Shown piece after piece: positions 1 to 9,360 of a stretch of DNA of 57,743 bases. The notes under the pieces were generated by a model. The model made no database searches, was not told where the DNA came from, and was given only the letters and a program-made list of their open reading frames with translations. The position numbers were made by a program, and so were the translations under genes. This stretch comes from Acidobacteriota bacterium (GTDB taxonomy: Bacteria > Actinomycetota > AC-67): contig JACQXY010000043.1 of assembly GCA_016208485.1 (NCBI GenBank), positions 1-57,743 on the forward strand, written 5' to 3'. Position 1 is the first letter of the stretch; every line of letters starts with the position of its first letter.

Positions 1-783
1 TTCGCTCGTGGCGCCGTGGGTCCGCCCATCCACCACGAAAGGAACGCTCCCCACCGACGTGGCGTCCGCCAGATCATCGTTGGCCGGCGGCTGCTCCCCT
101 TCCGGCGGCGTGATCGCCCCCTCGACGCTCGTCGCGACGCCCTCCGCCCGCACCGAGGCCCGGCCGTTCAGGCAAACAACGAACACGCAGTCCAGGTCGG
201 CATACGCATCCAGCCTGACCCTGATGGCGAAATCGCCCGGAGGAATCGCGGAGCCGTCCGGGCGCGCGATCGAAAGCTGGACGACGACGTCCTCGTTCAC
301 TCGTGTCGGCCGGTCCAGATCCACCACGACCAGCCTTCGCCCATCCGAGCAGCCGTCGCAGCCGGCCGAATGGTTCGCCGAGACCCGAAGGTCCACCTCG
401 GCATACCCGTTGTCCCTCACCGCGGCCTCAGCCGACCCGATGTGCACGGTGACGCGGTAGCCGACCGCCGCAGCCGGGGAGTCAAGGTGATGCAGGGCCG
501 TGAACTTAGTGGACGCCTGCGCCCCGAGACCGCCTGGGAGAGTTCCCTCTCCCAGTGAGGTGGCCTCCGCAGCGAGCGTGAAAACCCCGGTGGCGGCGTC
601 CGCCTCGGCCTCGGAGAAGCAGCTTGATGCGGGCGCCAAGCAGCCGTGATCGGCCTGCGCGTCGTCGTAGGGCGGCGCGAGGGCCACCCACGCCGGCTGC
701 CCCGCCGCGGGGGCCGCAGGGACAAGGGCCGCAACGACCGCCACGGCCAGCGCGGCGAGCGGGAGGCGTCGGCGCGCGGTCAC
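1..783 (-). CDS. Secreted protein, partial (3' end outside window)
   Basis: An uninterrupted minus-strand frame runs from a GTG at 783 to the window edge (261 residues, no stop seen). The GTG overlaps the TGA of the upstream protease gene as GTGA, so the two are probably translationally coupled. The product starts with Arg-rich residues and a hydrophobic stretch (LPLAALAVAVVAALVPA) ending in AAG, a good signal peptide. The mature part is acidic with paired Cys (HGCLAP, SSCFSE, CDGCSD, DLDCVFVVC). The end seen here, PPANDDLADATSVG..PFV, resembles the NDDxxxAT repeat units of large secreted actinobacterial proteins. Function unknown; probably exported with the protease. Confidence 0.72.
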   Translation of the reverse strand, partial: MTARRRLPLAALAVAVVAALVPAAPAAGQPAWVALAPPYDDAQADHGCLAPASSCFSEAEADAATGVFTLAAEATSLGEGTLPGGLGAQASTKFTALHHLDSPAAAVGYRVTVHIGSAEAAVRDNGYAEVDLRVSANHSAGCDGCSDGRRLVVVDLDRPTRVNEDVVVQLSIARPDGSAIPPGDFAIRVRLDAYADLDCVFVVCLNGRASVRAEGVATSVEGAITPPEGEQPPANDDLADATSVGSVPFVVDGRTHGATSE

Positions 784-1568
784 AGAACCTCCTCCCGAAG
801 CGGCGCAGTCACCAGCTCGATCGCGATCCCGAGCCGAGCCTCCGCGCGCTCGATCTGGAGCGGAAGGCGCGTCGCCCCCGTGATGCCATTGAGGCCCGCT
901 CCCAGCCGGACCAAGACTGCGGCGGCCTCGCCGTTCGCCGTCATCACCCCGCTGCCCGAGTCCCCAAAGAACGCGAGGCCCCAGAACCAGAAGAAGTCAG
1001 GATCCAGGGTGTCGCGGGCGATGCCCGACCGACCCGGCACGACCTCGCTCACGCTGTATCCCTGGCCGTAGTGCCGCAGGAGAACCGGGGAGGGGTCCAG
1101 ATCGGTGTAGAGGCCGGTCGGGCCGCCGAAGTGGCACATCGCCGGATCCACCGGGACTCCTGGCGCCACCCGGATGAGCGCGAAGTCCCTCTCACCCCTC
1201 TGCACCGCGTACGCGAACTCGCCGACGAGGTTGCCCGGGTCGTCCCAGGCGCTCGGACCCTCCCCGGGCGCCCAGACTCGCTCGCCCCAGTCCTTCAGAA
1301 TGCAGTGGCCGGCCGTTCCGATGTAGGTGGACTGGTCGCTTCCGTGGAAGACGAAGTTGAAGCTGCACCCCCCGACGCCCGTCCAGACCGCCGCTCCGGG
1401 CCGGACCCCGGGGCAGGGCCCCGTCCCAACAGGCAACGGGCCCTGGATGGGACCGAGCGGGGTCCCGCATCCCGCCACGTGGCCCCCGCCGGCACCGGCA
1501 CCGCGCCCGACCGCCGGGAGCAGCGCAACCGCGACTCCCAAGGCAACGGCGACCCGCATCAATCGCAT
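780..1568 (-). CDS. Secreted chymotrypsin-fold (S1-like) serine protease
   Basis: Predicted exported trypsin-like endopeptidase. The catalytic triad can be read in order: His in GTAGHC, Asp in RDFALI, Ser in GDSGSG. The start is placed at the ATG that gives MRLMRVAVALGVAVALLP, a compact signal peptide; the frame stays open upstream to 1631 but that extension is not hydrophobic. About 262 residues, normal for this family. Two Cys flank the triad region and one follows the signal peptide (AGCGTP). It overlaps the next gene (secreted partner) by four bases. The substrate cannot be deduced. Confidence 0.85.
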   Translation of the reverse strand: MRLMRVAVALGVAVALLPAVGRGAGAGGGHVAGCGTPLGPIQGPLPVGTGPCPGVRPGAAVWTGVGGCSFNFVFHGSDQSTYIGTAGHCILKDWGERVWAPGEGPSAWDDPGNLVGEFAYAVQRGERDFALIRVAPGVPVDPAMCHFGGPTGLYTDLDPSPVLLRHYGQGYSVSEVVPGRSGIARDTLDPDFFWFWGLAFFGDSGSGVMTANGEAAAVLVRLGAGLNGITGATRLPLQIERAEARLGIAIELVTAPLREEVL

Positions 1569-1688
1569 CGGGGGAACACTTCGAGATGCGGGTGCGGAAT
1601 TCCTGCCCAGAACGCGAATCATCCGGTTCAAGACCCCGAGACCGGGAGCCGCAACGGCGCCGTTTGCCGGGACGTTCCGGGGCGCGGA

Positions 1689-2213
1689 CTACGCGGGCGC
1701 CGGAGAGAGCGCCACCTGCTCGTCGCCGTCCAGATAGGGGCGCCACTTGGGGTCGACCCTGCCGACGGCGACGATGATCCACACGGTCTCCCGGGGCGCG
1801 GCAGGCTTGGAGCGCAGGTGCAGGCCCGACTCGTGCGGGAGGCGGTTCTCCTTGCGAGCGTTGCACGGGCGGCAAGCGGCGACGACGTTCTCCCACGTGT
1901 GCGCGCCACCCCTCGAGCGCGGGATCACGTGATCGACGTTCTCGGCGGCCGCACCGCAGTACTGACACTTGAAGGAGTCGCGCACGAAGACCGCCCGTCT
2001 CGACAGGCTCGCGCGGGCGCGGTAGGGGACCTTCACGAAGTACTTGAGCCGGATGACCGAGGGGATCGGCAGCGTGATCCGCTCAGAGCGGAGGGATCCT
2101 CCGTCCTCGTGGATGATCTCGGCCTTGTGCTTCAGGACCAGGACGACCGCGCGCCGGACCGGAACGACGCACAGGGGTTCGTACGTCGCGTTGAGCACCA
2201 GGGCTCTTCCCAA
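1689..2213 (-). CDS. HNH endonuclease
   Basis: Predicted metal-dependent HNH nuclease. The N-terminus has the conserved ALVLNATYEPLCVV block typical of short actinobacterial HNH proteins; the nuclease core follows as CQYCG (zinc Cys pair), DHVIPRSRGG (catalytic His) and WENVVAACRPCNARK (second Cys pair and Asn). The frame is open to 2306, but a TATACT box at 2258-2263 lies inside that extension, so I prefer the TTG at 2213, preceded by AAGGA eight bases away. About 174 residues. Divergent from moxR. The biological role of this widespread family is not established. Confidence 0.85.
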   Translation of the reverse strand: MGRALVLNATYEPLCVVPVRRAVVLVLKHKAEIIHEDGGSLRSERITLPIPSVIRLKYFVKVPYRARASLSRRAVFVRDSFKCQYCGAAAENVDHVIPRSRGGAHTWENVVAACRPCNARKENRLPHESGLHLRSKPAAPRETVWIIVAVGRVDPKWRPYLDGDEQVALSPAPA

Positions 2214-2257
2214 CAGGCCATCCTTCGATCCAACCCACACATTCGCGCGGTTGAGGC

Positions 2258-2263
2258 AGTATA
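2258..2263 (-). promoter_or_regulatory. -10 box of the HNH gene
   Basis: TATACT on the minus strand, 44 bases before the chosen TTG start. No good -35 is visible. Its position argues against the upstream in-frame start codons. Confidence 0.45.
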
Positions 2264-2333
2264 GCAGCGAGTTCCCCGCCGGATGACCCAAAGGACATGT
2301 CCGCATGGACGGTGGGCCGAAGGGGAGCGTTGC

Positions 2334-2339
2334 TACAAT
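2334..2339 (+). promoter_or_regulatory. -10 box of the moxR operon
   Basis: TACAAT, 20 bases before the ATG at 2360. The -35 is weak. It supports an internal start for MoxR, because the longer frame (from 2297) would begin upstream of the promoter. Confidence 0.45.
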
Positions 2340-2359
2340 TGAATGCCCTTCACGAGACG

Positions 2360-3328
2360 ATGCCTGTGGCCTCTCGACGACCCAACCGCACCGACTTCCC
2401 CACCGCTTTCGGGGAGTTGGCCTCCGACGTCGAGCGCGCGATCCGAGGCAAGGACGAGACCGTCCGGCTCGCCCTCACCTGCCTGCTCGCCGAGGGCCAC
2501 CTGCTCATCGAGGACGTGCCCGGGGTCGGCAAGACGCTGCTCGCGAAGTGCATCGCGCGCTCCATCGGCTGCACGTGGCGGCGCATCCAGTTCACCCCCG
2601 ATCTCCTGCCGACCGACGTCACCGGGGTCAACGTGTTCAACCAGCAGAAGCGAGCGTTCGAGTTCCGCCCCGGGGCGGTCTTCGCAAACGTGGTCCTCGG
2701 CGACGAGCTGAACCGGGCGTCCCCGAAGACGCAGTCGGCGCTTCTCGAGGCCATGGAGGAGCGGCAGGTGACCGTGGACGGAGCGACCCACGAGCTCGCC
2801 CGTCCGTTCATGGTGATCGCGACCCAGAACCCGATCGAGCACGAGGGAACCTACCCGCTCCCGGCCGCTCAGCTCGACCGGTTCCTGATGCGGATCGCCA
2901 TCGGCTACCCAAGCCCCGAGTCCGAGGTCGACGTGCTCCACACCCACGGCGACCACGTCGCGATCGAGGAGGTCGAGCCGGTCTGCGAGCCGCGGGTCCT
3001 GCTCGCGATGATGGGCGCCGCGCGCAAGGTCCACGTCTCGGAGTCCGTCCACACCTACATCGTGTCCATCGCGGGCGCGACGAGGCGCGCCCCGGACCTC
3101 TCCCTCGGAGCGAGCCCCCGGGCCTCGCTCGCGCTCCTGCGCGCGGCGCGGGTGCGGGCCGCCGCCGCCGGACGCGACTACGTGACCCCCGACGACGTCA
3201 AGCGGCTGGTGCCGGCCACCCTGGCTCACCGGCTCGTGCTCTCGCCGGAGGCTGAGATGAACGGCCGCGCGGGCGAGGACATCCTCGCCGACCTCTTCGA
3301 CGAGCTCCCCGTCTCGGTCGGGCGGTAG
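2360..3328 (+). CDS. MoxR-family AAA+ ATPase
   Basis: Cytoplasmic MoxR-type AAA+ ATPase thought to act as a chaperone or maturation factor for the proteins encoded next to it. Walker A is EDVPGVGKTLLAK, Walker B is VVLGDELNRASPKTQ, sensor 1 is VIATQNPIEHEGTYPLP, and the lid domain ends TPDDVKRLVPATLAHRL. About 322 residues, usual length. The start MPVASRRPNR is chosen because the -10 box lies downstream of the other in-frame ATG. It is followed after 3 bases by a DUF58 gene and then by a transglutaminase, the standard MoxR-DUF58-TgpA arrangement. Confidence 0.93.
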   Translation: MPVASRRPNRTDFPTAFGELASDVERAIRGKDETVRLALTCLLAEGHLLIEDVPGVGKTLLAKCIARSIGCTWRRIQFTPDLLPTDVTGVNVFNQQKRAFEFRPGAVFANVVLGDELNRASPKTQSALLEAMEERQVTVDGATHELARPFMVIATQNPIEHEGTYPLPAAQLDRFLMRIAIGYPSPESEVDVLHTHGDHVAIEEVEPVCEPRVLLAMMGAARKVHVSESVHTYIVSIAGATRRAPDLSLGASPRASLALLRAARVRAAAAGRDYVTPDDVKRLVPATLAHRLVLSPEAEMNGRAGEDILADLFDELPVSVGR

Positions 3329-3331
3329 GAG

Positions 3332-4648
3332 ATGCCGACCCGGCGCGGCAACGCGGTCCTCGCAGCGGCGGCCGCCTGCTACCTCGGAGCGCGCGTCACC
3401 GGAGCCGATTCCCTGTACGCGGTCGCGGCGGCGGGGGCCGTTCTTCCCGCCCTCGCGGCGATCCTCGTTCGCCGGGGCGGCCGCGCGCTCGGCCGCCGGC
3501 GCCGCCGGCCGAGTGGGCCGGCCACCCGAGTCGGCGTCTCGCGCGCCCTTTCGCGCGCCCGCCTATTCGCGGGAGACCCGCTCCGGATCGAGCTGTCGGC
3601 GTTCAACCCCACGCCCGTGACCACTCCCCCGCTGCTCCTGGAGGACCGCGCGCCGGCGGGGCTCGGCGGGCCGATCCGGCTCTCCCTCCCCGGGATGCCC
3701 TCCGGCTCCCGCGAGCGCGCGGTCGCCGAGCGGCGGCCGGCGCTGCGGGGACGGTTCCGGCTCGGCCCGCTGGACGGGGTGGTCGTGGACCCGTTCGGCC
3801 TCGCCTCCATCCGGCGACCTCTCGCGCCGGCCGTTCAGATCGTCGTCTACCCCCGCATCGAGGCGCTCGGCGCCCGTCTTCCGCCGGCGGGGACCGAGGG
3901 GTGGGGCGGCGCGTCGCTCTCGGCGCCGGCCCTGTCCGGAGAGGAGTTCTATGCCGTGCGCGAGTGGGCTGACGGGGACGACCTGCGCCGCGTCCACTGG
4001 CCCTCGGTCGCCCGGACCGGCCGGCTCATGATCCGGCAAAACGAATCCCGCCCGTCGTCGCGCGCCACGATCTTCGTCGACACCCGCGACCGCCTCCACC
4101 ACGGAGCCGGCTCGGCGCGGAGCATCGAATGGACCTTGTCGGCGGCCGCCTCGGTCGTCTGGCACCTCGCGCGCGCCGGCTTCTCACTGCGCCTGGCCGT
4201 TGCCGGGCGCCCCCCGATGCGCGCGGTCGCCGGGAGCGGGGGCGTCGAGGCGATGCTCGAGGCGCTGGCGGTCGCCCGCCCCGCGCGCGCGGCATCAATC
4301 GCGCCCGACGCGCGCGAGCTGCGCCGCTCTCCGGGATCCGGCGGCGCACTCATCGCGATCCTCCCTCCGCCGGGAGAGGAGGGCCGAGCCGACCTTGCCG
4401 CCCTTGCCGCGCTCCGCGCCTCCTACGCGTGGTGCGGCGCGATGGTCCTTCACCAAGCGTCGTTCGCGGAGATCTCGCCGCGACTGCGCGCGCAGGCCGA
4501 GGGCCGCGCCGCCGGGGCAGTCCGCGCGCTCCGCGCGGCCGGGTGGGCCGTCGCGGTCGCCGGGGCCCGGACCCCACTCCCACAGACATGGAACGATCTG
4601 CTCTCCGTCGAGGGCTTGCGCCCGAGCCGGCCGTCGCGGCACTCGTAG
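3332..4648 (+). CDS. DUF58 domain membrane protein
   Basis: DUF58 protein of about 438 residues. Two hydrophobic N-terminal segments (AVLAAAAACYLGARV, AVAAAGAVLPALAAILV) anchor it; a beta-rich region follows, then the DUF58 signature YAVREWADGDDLRRVHW and RTGRLMIRQNE, and a vWA-like C-terminal part (ATIFVDTRD). It lies directly downstream of moxR and overlaps the transglutaminase gene by 61 bases. By analogy with other MoxR operons it may be handled by MoxR; the substrate is unknown. Confidence 0.9.
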   Translation: MPTRRGNAVLAAAAACYLGARVTGADSLYAVAAAGAVLPALAAILVRRGGRALGRRRRRPSGPATRVGVSRALSRARLFAGDPLRIELSAFNPTPVTTPPLLLEDRAPAGLGGPIRLSLPGMPSGSRERAVAERRPALRGRFRLGPLDGVVVDPFGLASIRRPLAPAVQIVVYPRIEALGARLPPAGTEGWGGASLSAPALSGEEFYAVREWADGDDLRRVHWPSVARTGRLMIRQNESRPSSRATIFVDTRDRLHHGAGSARSIEWTLSAAASVVWHLARAGFSLRLAVAGRPPMRAVAGSGGVEAMLEALAVARPARAASIAPDARELRRSPGSGGALIAILPPPGEEGRADLAALAALRASYAWCGAMVLHQASFAEISPRLRAQAEGRAAGAVRALRAAGWAVAVAGARTPLPQTWNDLLSVEGLRPSRPSRHS

Positions 4649-6864
4649 CCGCGGCGGCGCTGCCCCTCGGCCGGCTCTTCCGGCCGGGGTCCCTCGCTCC
4701 GGTCGTAGCGGGGGCGATCGTCGCGAGCGCCGCCACCTGCCGGCTCCTCCGGCGGGCGCGAGCGCCGACGTCGGCGCTGTTGTCGGCCGCCGCCTTCGCC
4801 TGGTTCGCCGCGGCGGCCCTGTTCCGCGGCACGATGGCCGGACCTCTGCCGAGCCTCGAATCGTTCCGAGCCCTCGGCCGCGCCCTGGCCGAGGGCTACC
4901 GGGCCGCGCTGGTGGAGGCGGCCCCGGTGCCGGCCCGCCCCGAGCTGATCCTGCTCGCCGCTCTCGGGGCCTGGGCCACCGTTTGGCTCGTCCACGACGC
5001 CGCCGCCCGCCTTCACTACCCGCTGCTCGGGATCGCGCTCGCCTTGCCCTTGTTCGCCTTCCCCTCCACCGTCGTCGCGGTCCCGAGACTTCGAGAACTC
5101 GCCGGTGGCGCCGTCTTCCTCGCGGCGTCGCTGGTCCTCCTCTTCCGGGATCAGCGTGGCCGCATCGCCCGGTGGGGCTCCGCGGACGGCAACCGGGGAG
5201 ATTGGAGAGTGAGCGCGGCGCTGTGGCTCGGACTGCTCGGCGTCGCGGCATCCGTGGCCGCCGCCCCCCTCCTGCCCGGATGGGGGAGGCCGCCCGGATT
5301 CCGCGGCTTCGGCGACCAGGGGCCGAGGGTCGTCTACAACCCGATCGTCTCGATCCGACCCAGCCTGAGCGAGTCGCCGGTTCGCAACCTTGCGACCGTC
5401 CGGTCCACCGTCCCCGTCTACCTGCGGCTCACGGCGCTCGACGTCTTCGACGGGAGGGTGTGGACGGCGCGGTCGGAACGGGCGAAGCTCCGGATCTCGG
5501 AGGGTCGCCTCCGCCGCTCCGGCTCGTCGTTGTTCCGCGACGTTGCGCAGCGCGTGCGGATCTTGGGCCTCGGGGGACCGTGGGTACCGGCCGCCTTCGA
5601 GCCGGTGGAGGTGAGAGGCCTCCCCCAGGCCGGGGCCCTGCCGAGGGCGCGGTCGGTAGTCGTCTCCGGCGAACTCGCGCCGGGGCAAGAGTACGAGGTC
5701 GTCTCCGCCGTCCCGCAACCATCCGCCGCCGATCTGGACCGGCCCTTCGACTTCGGCGCTTCCCCGGAGCTCGCGCCGTATCGCGCGTTGCCGGACTCGC
5801 TTCCGGGGGAGATCCGGCGGATCGCCCTGCGGGTCGCCGGCGATGAGCCGACCCCCTTCCGCCGGGCGGTCGCGCTCCAGGACTACCTGCGCGGCTTCAA
5901 GTACGACGAGCGAGTCGCGGAGGGACACGCGTTCTCGGACATGGTGGAGTTCCTCACCCACGCGCGCCGCGGCTACTGCGAGCAGTTCGCCGGAAGCATG
6001 GCGGTCCTCGCCAGGGCTCTCGGCCTGCCCTCCCGAGTCGCCGTCGGGTTCGGGATCGGCGACCCGGCCGGCCCGAACACCTACCTCATCACAACCCGAC
6101 ACGCGCACGCCTGGGTCGAAATCTATCTACCCGGCGCCGGCTGGACGGCCTTCGAGCCCACTCCGCGCGCGGGCGTCGTCCAGGTACCCGGTTACGCGCG
6201 GGGGCTGGCACCGTTCCGACCGGCGCAGTCCTCCAGGTCGTCTCCCGAAGCCACCTCACGCGCGACGATCCCAACCACAACGAGTCGTCCCGGGGCGGAG
6301 GGGGACGCCGGCGGAGCGGGGACCCACCGGCGCGGCGTGCCGGGGGATCTCGTGGCACTCGCGGCCCTCGCGACCCTGGCGGCACTCGCGACCCTTGGGG
6401 CCGGGGTCGCGATCTCGCTGCGCGGGCGGCGCTGGTTCCGGCACCACCGAGCGCGCGCGCCTCGCGCCCGGGCGGCCGCCGCCTACCTTGAGTTCCTCGA
6501 CTGGTGCGCCGCCGCCGGGTTCGGCCGGACGGCCTCGGAGACCCCCCTTGAGCACGCGCGACGGCTCGCCGCGCCCGGGAACACCCCGGAGGAGGCCGCC
6601 ACGCTCGGCGGGCGAGCCCTTTGGGCCGCCTCCGACGGGATCGACCCCGCCGCAGCCGAGCGCGCGTGCGAAGCGGCCCGCCGGGAACTCGGTCGCAGCA
6701 TGCGCCGCGCGCAGCGGGCTGCCATCGCCGCCGGCTGGCGCTTCTGGCGCACCGATCCCGTCGCCGGTCTGGCCGAGCCCTCCGCTCGAAGGCCCGGGCG
6801 GATCAGCGCGCGCGGCGCCGCCCGGGGGCCGACTCCTCCGCAAGATCCTGCTCGACGGCCTTGA
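4588..6864 (+). CDS. Transglutaminase-like membrane protein (DUF3488/TgpA type)
   Basis: Large membrane protein of about 758 residues beginning MERSALRRGL. Five or six membrane helices fill the first ~230 residues, followed by a beta-rich extracytoplasmic region and a papain-fold transglutaminase core: Cys in RRGYCEQFAGSMAVLARALG, His in TRHAHAWVEIY, acidic residue in GWTAFEPTP. A further membrane helix (VALAALATLAALATLGAGVAI) and a DUF4129-like tail (TPLEHARRLAAP) complete the usual architecture. It is the third gene of the moxR operon and presumably processes peptide bonds outside the cytoplasm; its target is unknown. Its 3' end overlaps the convergent merR gene by 62 bases. Confidence 0.9.
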   Translation: MERSALRRGLAPEPAVAALVAAAALPLGRLFRPGSLAPVVAGAIVASAATCRLLRRARAPTSALLSAAAFAWFAAAALFRGTMAGPLPSLESFRALGRALAEGYRAALVEAAPVPARPELILLAALGAWATVWLVHDAAARLHYPLLGIALALPLFAFPSTVVAVPRLRELAGGAVFLAASLVLLFRDQRGRIARWGSADGNRGDWRVSAALWLGLLGVAASVAAAPLLPGWGRPPGFRGFGDQGPRVVYNPIVSIRPSLSESPVRNLATVRSTVPVYLRLTALDVFDGRVWTARSERAKLRISEGRLRRSGSSLFRDVAQRVRILGLGGPWVPAAFEPVEVRGLPQAGALPRARSVVVSGELAPGQEYEVVSAVPQPSAADLDRPFDFGASPELAPYRALPDSLPGEIRRIALRVAGDEPTPFRRAVALQDYLRGFKYDERVAEGHAFSDMVEFLTHARRGYCEQFAGSMAVLARALGLPSRVAVGFGIGDPAGPNTYLITTRHAHAWVEIYLPGAGWTAFEPTPRAGVVQVPGYARGLAPFRPAQSSRSSPEATSRATIPTTTSRPGAEGDAGGAGTHRRGVPGDLVALAALATLAALATLGAGVAISLRGRRWFRHHRARAPRARAAAAYLEFLDWCAAAGFGRTASETPLEHARRLAAPGNTPEEAATLGGRALWAASDGIDPAAAERACEAARRELGRSMRRAQRAAIAAGWRFWRTDPVAGLAEPSARRPGRISARGAARGPTPPQDPARRP

Positions 6865-7306
6865 GCGCCTTCACAAACTGCTCCCGGTCCCGAACGAACT
6901 CGGTCACGCCGCGGCCGAGGTCACCGGCGAGCCGGTCGATCGCCAGGAAGAACGTCATCTGCCCCTGGCGCAGCGCGTCCAGGATCTCGCCGTCGGTCTT
7001 GCAGATCTTGAAGATGCTCTTGCCGTCGGTGACGAGCTTCAGGCTGGCCAGGTGCTCCTCCAGCCGGTGCTCCCCCAGGTAGTCGTAGGCGCGGCGCACC
7101 CGCTGGAGGGACATTCCCCCGTCGAGCAGCGACTTGACCACCTTGAGCGCGACGAGATCGCGGAACGAGTACACCCGGCGAACACCAGGCCGGCCTCGCG
7201 TTTGCTTCACGCTCGGACGAGCCAGACCGATCTTGTCCCAGTACCGAAGCTGATTGCCTGTGCATCCGGTGAAGCGGGAAGCTTGAAGCGAAGTGAATCC
7301 TTCCAC
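6803..7306 (-). CDS. MerR-family transcriptional regulator
   Basis: DNA-binding protein with a winged helix of MerR type at its N-terminus: SLQASRFTGCTGNQLRYWDKIGL, then RRVYSFRDLVALKVVKSLLD. The rest is a helical region of about 100 residues with no Cys cluster, so it is unlikely to be a metal sensor. I place the start at a GTG (VEGFTSLQ) that has GGAG seven bases upstream; an ATG six codons earlier is the alternative and the frame is open to 7405. About 167 residues. Its effector and targets are not evident. Confidence 0.85.
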   Translation of the reverse strand: MEGFTSLQASRFTGCTGNQLRYWDKIGLARPSVKQTRGRPGVRRVYSFRDLVALKVVKSLLDGGMSLQRVRRAYDYLGEHRLEEHLASLKLVTDGKSIFKICKTDGEILDALRQGQMTFFLAIDRLAGDLGRGVTEFVRDREQFVKALKAVEQDLAEESAPGRRRAR

Positions 7307-7433
7307 GGGCCGACTCCATGTCATCGAACGACAGCAACGAGGGGAAGGTGTGAGGCTCCTTTCTAAAGCACCGGACACGCGCAGTGCAAGATGCAACGGC
7401 CGCATTCTCGAAAAAAAAATCGCCGCCGCTCGT

Positions 7434-7802
7434 TCAGCGCCCGTCGCCGCGCTCGAAGCGCTTGCGCCAGCGCTCCTCCAGACGCGCGAACCACGCCGGA
7501 GGCTGAGGAAGCGCGACGGGCGGCCGTTCCCGGTCGAGATGCTTGAGCGTCGCGGTCCCGACGACCACCGCGAACAGCATCACGCCGAAAGCCACGAGTC
7601 CCAAGGGAACGGTCGCGCCCTGGATGAAGAGAGCGGCGATCAGCAGAGCCAGTCCCGCCCCGAAGGCGACCGCCGACAGGCGAAGACGCTTGGAAACCCG
7701 GTCCTTCGAGGCGCGTGCGTGCCGGGCGAACTTGGGATCGTCGGCGGCGAGCCGCCTCTCGATCTCATCGAGGATTCGCTGCTCGTGCTCCGACAGAGGC
7801 AT
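7434..7802 (-). CDS. DUF3040 family membrane protein
   Basis: Small protein of 122 residues starting MPLSEHEQRILDEIERRL, the diagnostic opening of DUF3040, followed by RLRLSAVAFGAGLALLIAA and a second hydrophobic stretch (VPLGLVAFGVMLFAVVVG) with a charged tail. Two membrane helices. DUF3040 proteins are common in Actinomycetota and often lie near cell-division genes or DNA polymerase IV; their role is unknown. Here it lies downstream of dinB on the same strand, with a 232-base gap that shows no clear gene. Confidence 0.9.
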   Translation of the reverse strand: MPLSEHEQRILDEIERRLAADDPKFARHARASKDRVSKRLRLSAVAFGAGLALLIAALFIQGATVPLGLVAFGVMLFAVVVGTATLKHLDRERPPVALPQPPAWFARLEERWRKRFERGDGR

Positions 7803-8034
7803 GCGACGCTCCGATGGATCGGCCCACTCGACTCGATTATAGGACGCGAGCGAGGCACGGGACAACCGGTTGCCGCTCGTCCTCGCGGAAATGTCTTCCT
7901 GCCTGTGGAGAGAGAACCTCACCGCGCGCGGAAGTCGGGAGCGCGCCGCTGCAGCCTCGCCGCCACCGCCTCGACAAAGTCGGCCGAGGAGACAGGATGC
8001 GCCGTTGCGCCGTCGCCTCGCGCTCCAGTCCAAT

Positions 8035-9357
8035 TCAGGACCTCCTTCGGGTTCGGGCGTCCCGGGCACTCTCACGGTTGCCTGGGGGCGCGGGCGAGCC
8101 TGGGGGCGGAAGCCCGGACGAGCCTTGGGGCGAGGCGGTGGGGGGCCGCGCGCCGCGCGGCCGGCGGCGGGCGATCGCGGCTCGCTCGACGGCGTCCCTG
8201 CCGAACCGCTCGCGCGCTCGGTCGACGGCCCGGTCTGCGTCCCCCCACCGGTCCGGCCTCTCCCCCAGGCGGAGCTGCTCGGGCCCCGCCCCATCGACGA
8301 GCCCCGATGCGGCCACGCCGAGAAGACGGATCCGGGGTCGCGCGAGACGAAGATCCTGGAACATATCCCCAGATGCACGGTACACGCGGGCCGCGACGTC
8401 GGTCGCAGCAACGAGCGTCCTCGAGCGCGTGACGGTCGTGAAGTTCGCGAGACGGACCTTTATTGTCACCGTGCGGGCGGCCCGCCCCGATGTCCGCAGG
8501 CGCGACGCGACCTTGTCAGACAATCGCAGCAGCTCCCGGCGGATCTCCTCCGGGGCGTCGAGGTCGCGGTCGAAAGTCTGTTCGGCGGAGACCTGCTTCG
8601 CCGGCTCGTACGGAATCACAGGTCGCTCGTCGGCTCCGCGCGCGAGAGACGCGAGATGGGCCGCGGGGCCCGGACCGAACACCCTCGCCGCCACGTCGGC
8701 CGACAGCACCGCGAGTTCCCCGACCGTCCGGACCCCAAGACGGCCCAGGGTGGAGGTCGTCTCCGGTCCGACCCCCCACAATCGGTCAACCGGGAGGGGG
8801 TTCAGGAACCGGCGCACCCCGTCGGCCGGGACGACCCCTATCCCGTCCGGCTTCGCCTGGCGGCTCGCGATCTTGGCGAGGAGCTTGTTCGGCGCAACCC
8901 CGACCGAGCAGGCGAGCCCGCGCTCCTCGCGAACCCGCGCGCGGATGCGGCCGGCGATCTCGATCGGGAGGCCGAAGAGCCGCCCGGCACCCGAGACGTC
9001 GAGGAACGCCTCGTCGAGGGAGACCGTCTCGACGAGCGGGGTGACGGAAAACAGGATGTCGAGGACGCGATCCGACTCTTCGCGGTAGCGAACGAAGCGA
9101 GGAGGGACGATGACCAGCTCGGGGCAGAGCCTCCGAGCGCGTACCGAGGGCATCGCCGAGCGCACCCCGAAGCGCCGGGCCTCGTAGGAAGCGCTCATGA
9201 CCACCCCGCGGGGGCCGGGGCTCCCCACAACGAGCGGCGCCCCCCGGAGCGCCGGGTCGTCGAGCGCCTCGACCGAGGCATAGAAGGCATCCATGTCGAC
9301 GTGCAGGATTCGTTCCGCCGGCGGGGGGCGGGAGCCGGGAGATGCGGCGCCCGGCAT
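8035..9357 (-). CDS. dinB: DNA polymerase IV (Y-family, DinB)
   Basis: Translesion polymerase with a complete active site: HVDMDAFYASVE near the N-terminus and SLDEAFLDVSG, so unlike ImuB it should be catalytically active. The palm/thumb block reads GVAPNKLLAKIASRQAKPDG and the helix-hairpin-helix PVDRLWGVGP; the little finger follows. The motif EQLRLGE near residue 370 fits a beta-clamp-binding site and is followed by RARERFGRDAVERAA, common in DinB/ImuB tails. The last ~45 residues are low-complexity Pro/Gly/Arg, rich in short GGGGC-type repeats. It begins 3 bases after dnaE2 ends, so both form one operon. Confidence 0.93.
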   Translation of the reverse strand: MPGAASPGSRPPPAERILHVDMDAFYASVEALDDPALRGAPLVVGSPGPRGVVMSASYEARRFGVRSAMPSVRARRLCPELVIVPPRFVRYREESDRVLDILFSVTPLVETVSLDEAFLDVSGAGRLFGLPIEIAGRIRARVREERGLACSVGVAPNKLLAKIASRQAKPDGIGVVPADGVRRFLNPLPVDRLWGVGPETTSTLGRLGVRTVGELAVLSADVAARVFGPGPAAHLASLARGADERPVIPYEPAKQVSAEQTFDRDLDAPEEIRRELLRLSDKVASRLRTSGRAARTVTIKVRLANFTTVTRSRTLVAATDVAARVYRASGDMFQDLRLARPRIRLLGVAASGLVDGAGPEQLRLGERPDRWGDADRAVDRARERFGRDAVERAAIARRRPRGARPPTASPQGSSGLPPPGSPAPPGNRESARDARTRRRS

Positions 9358-9360
9358 TTC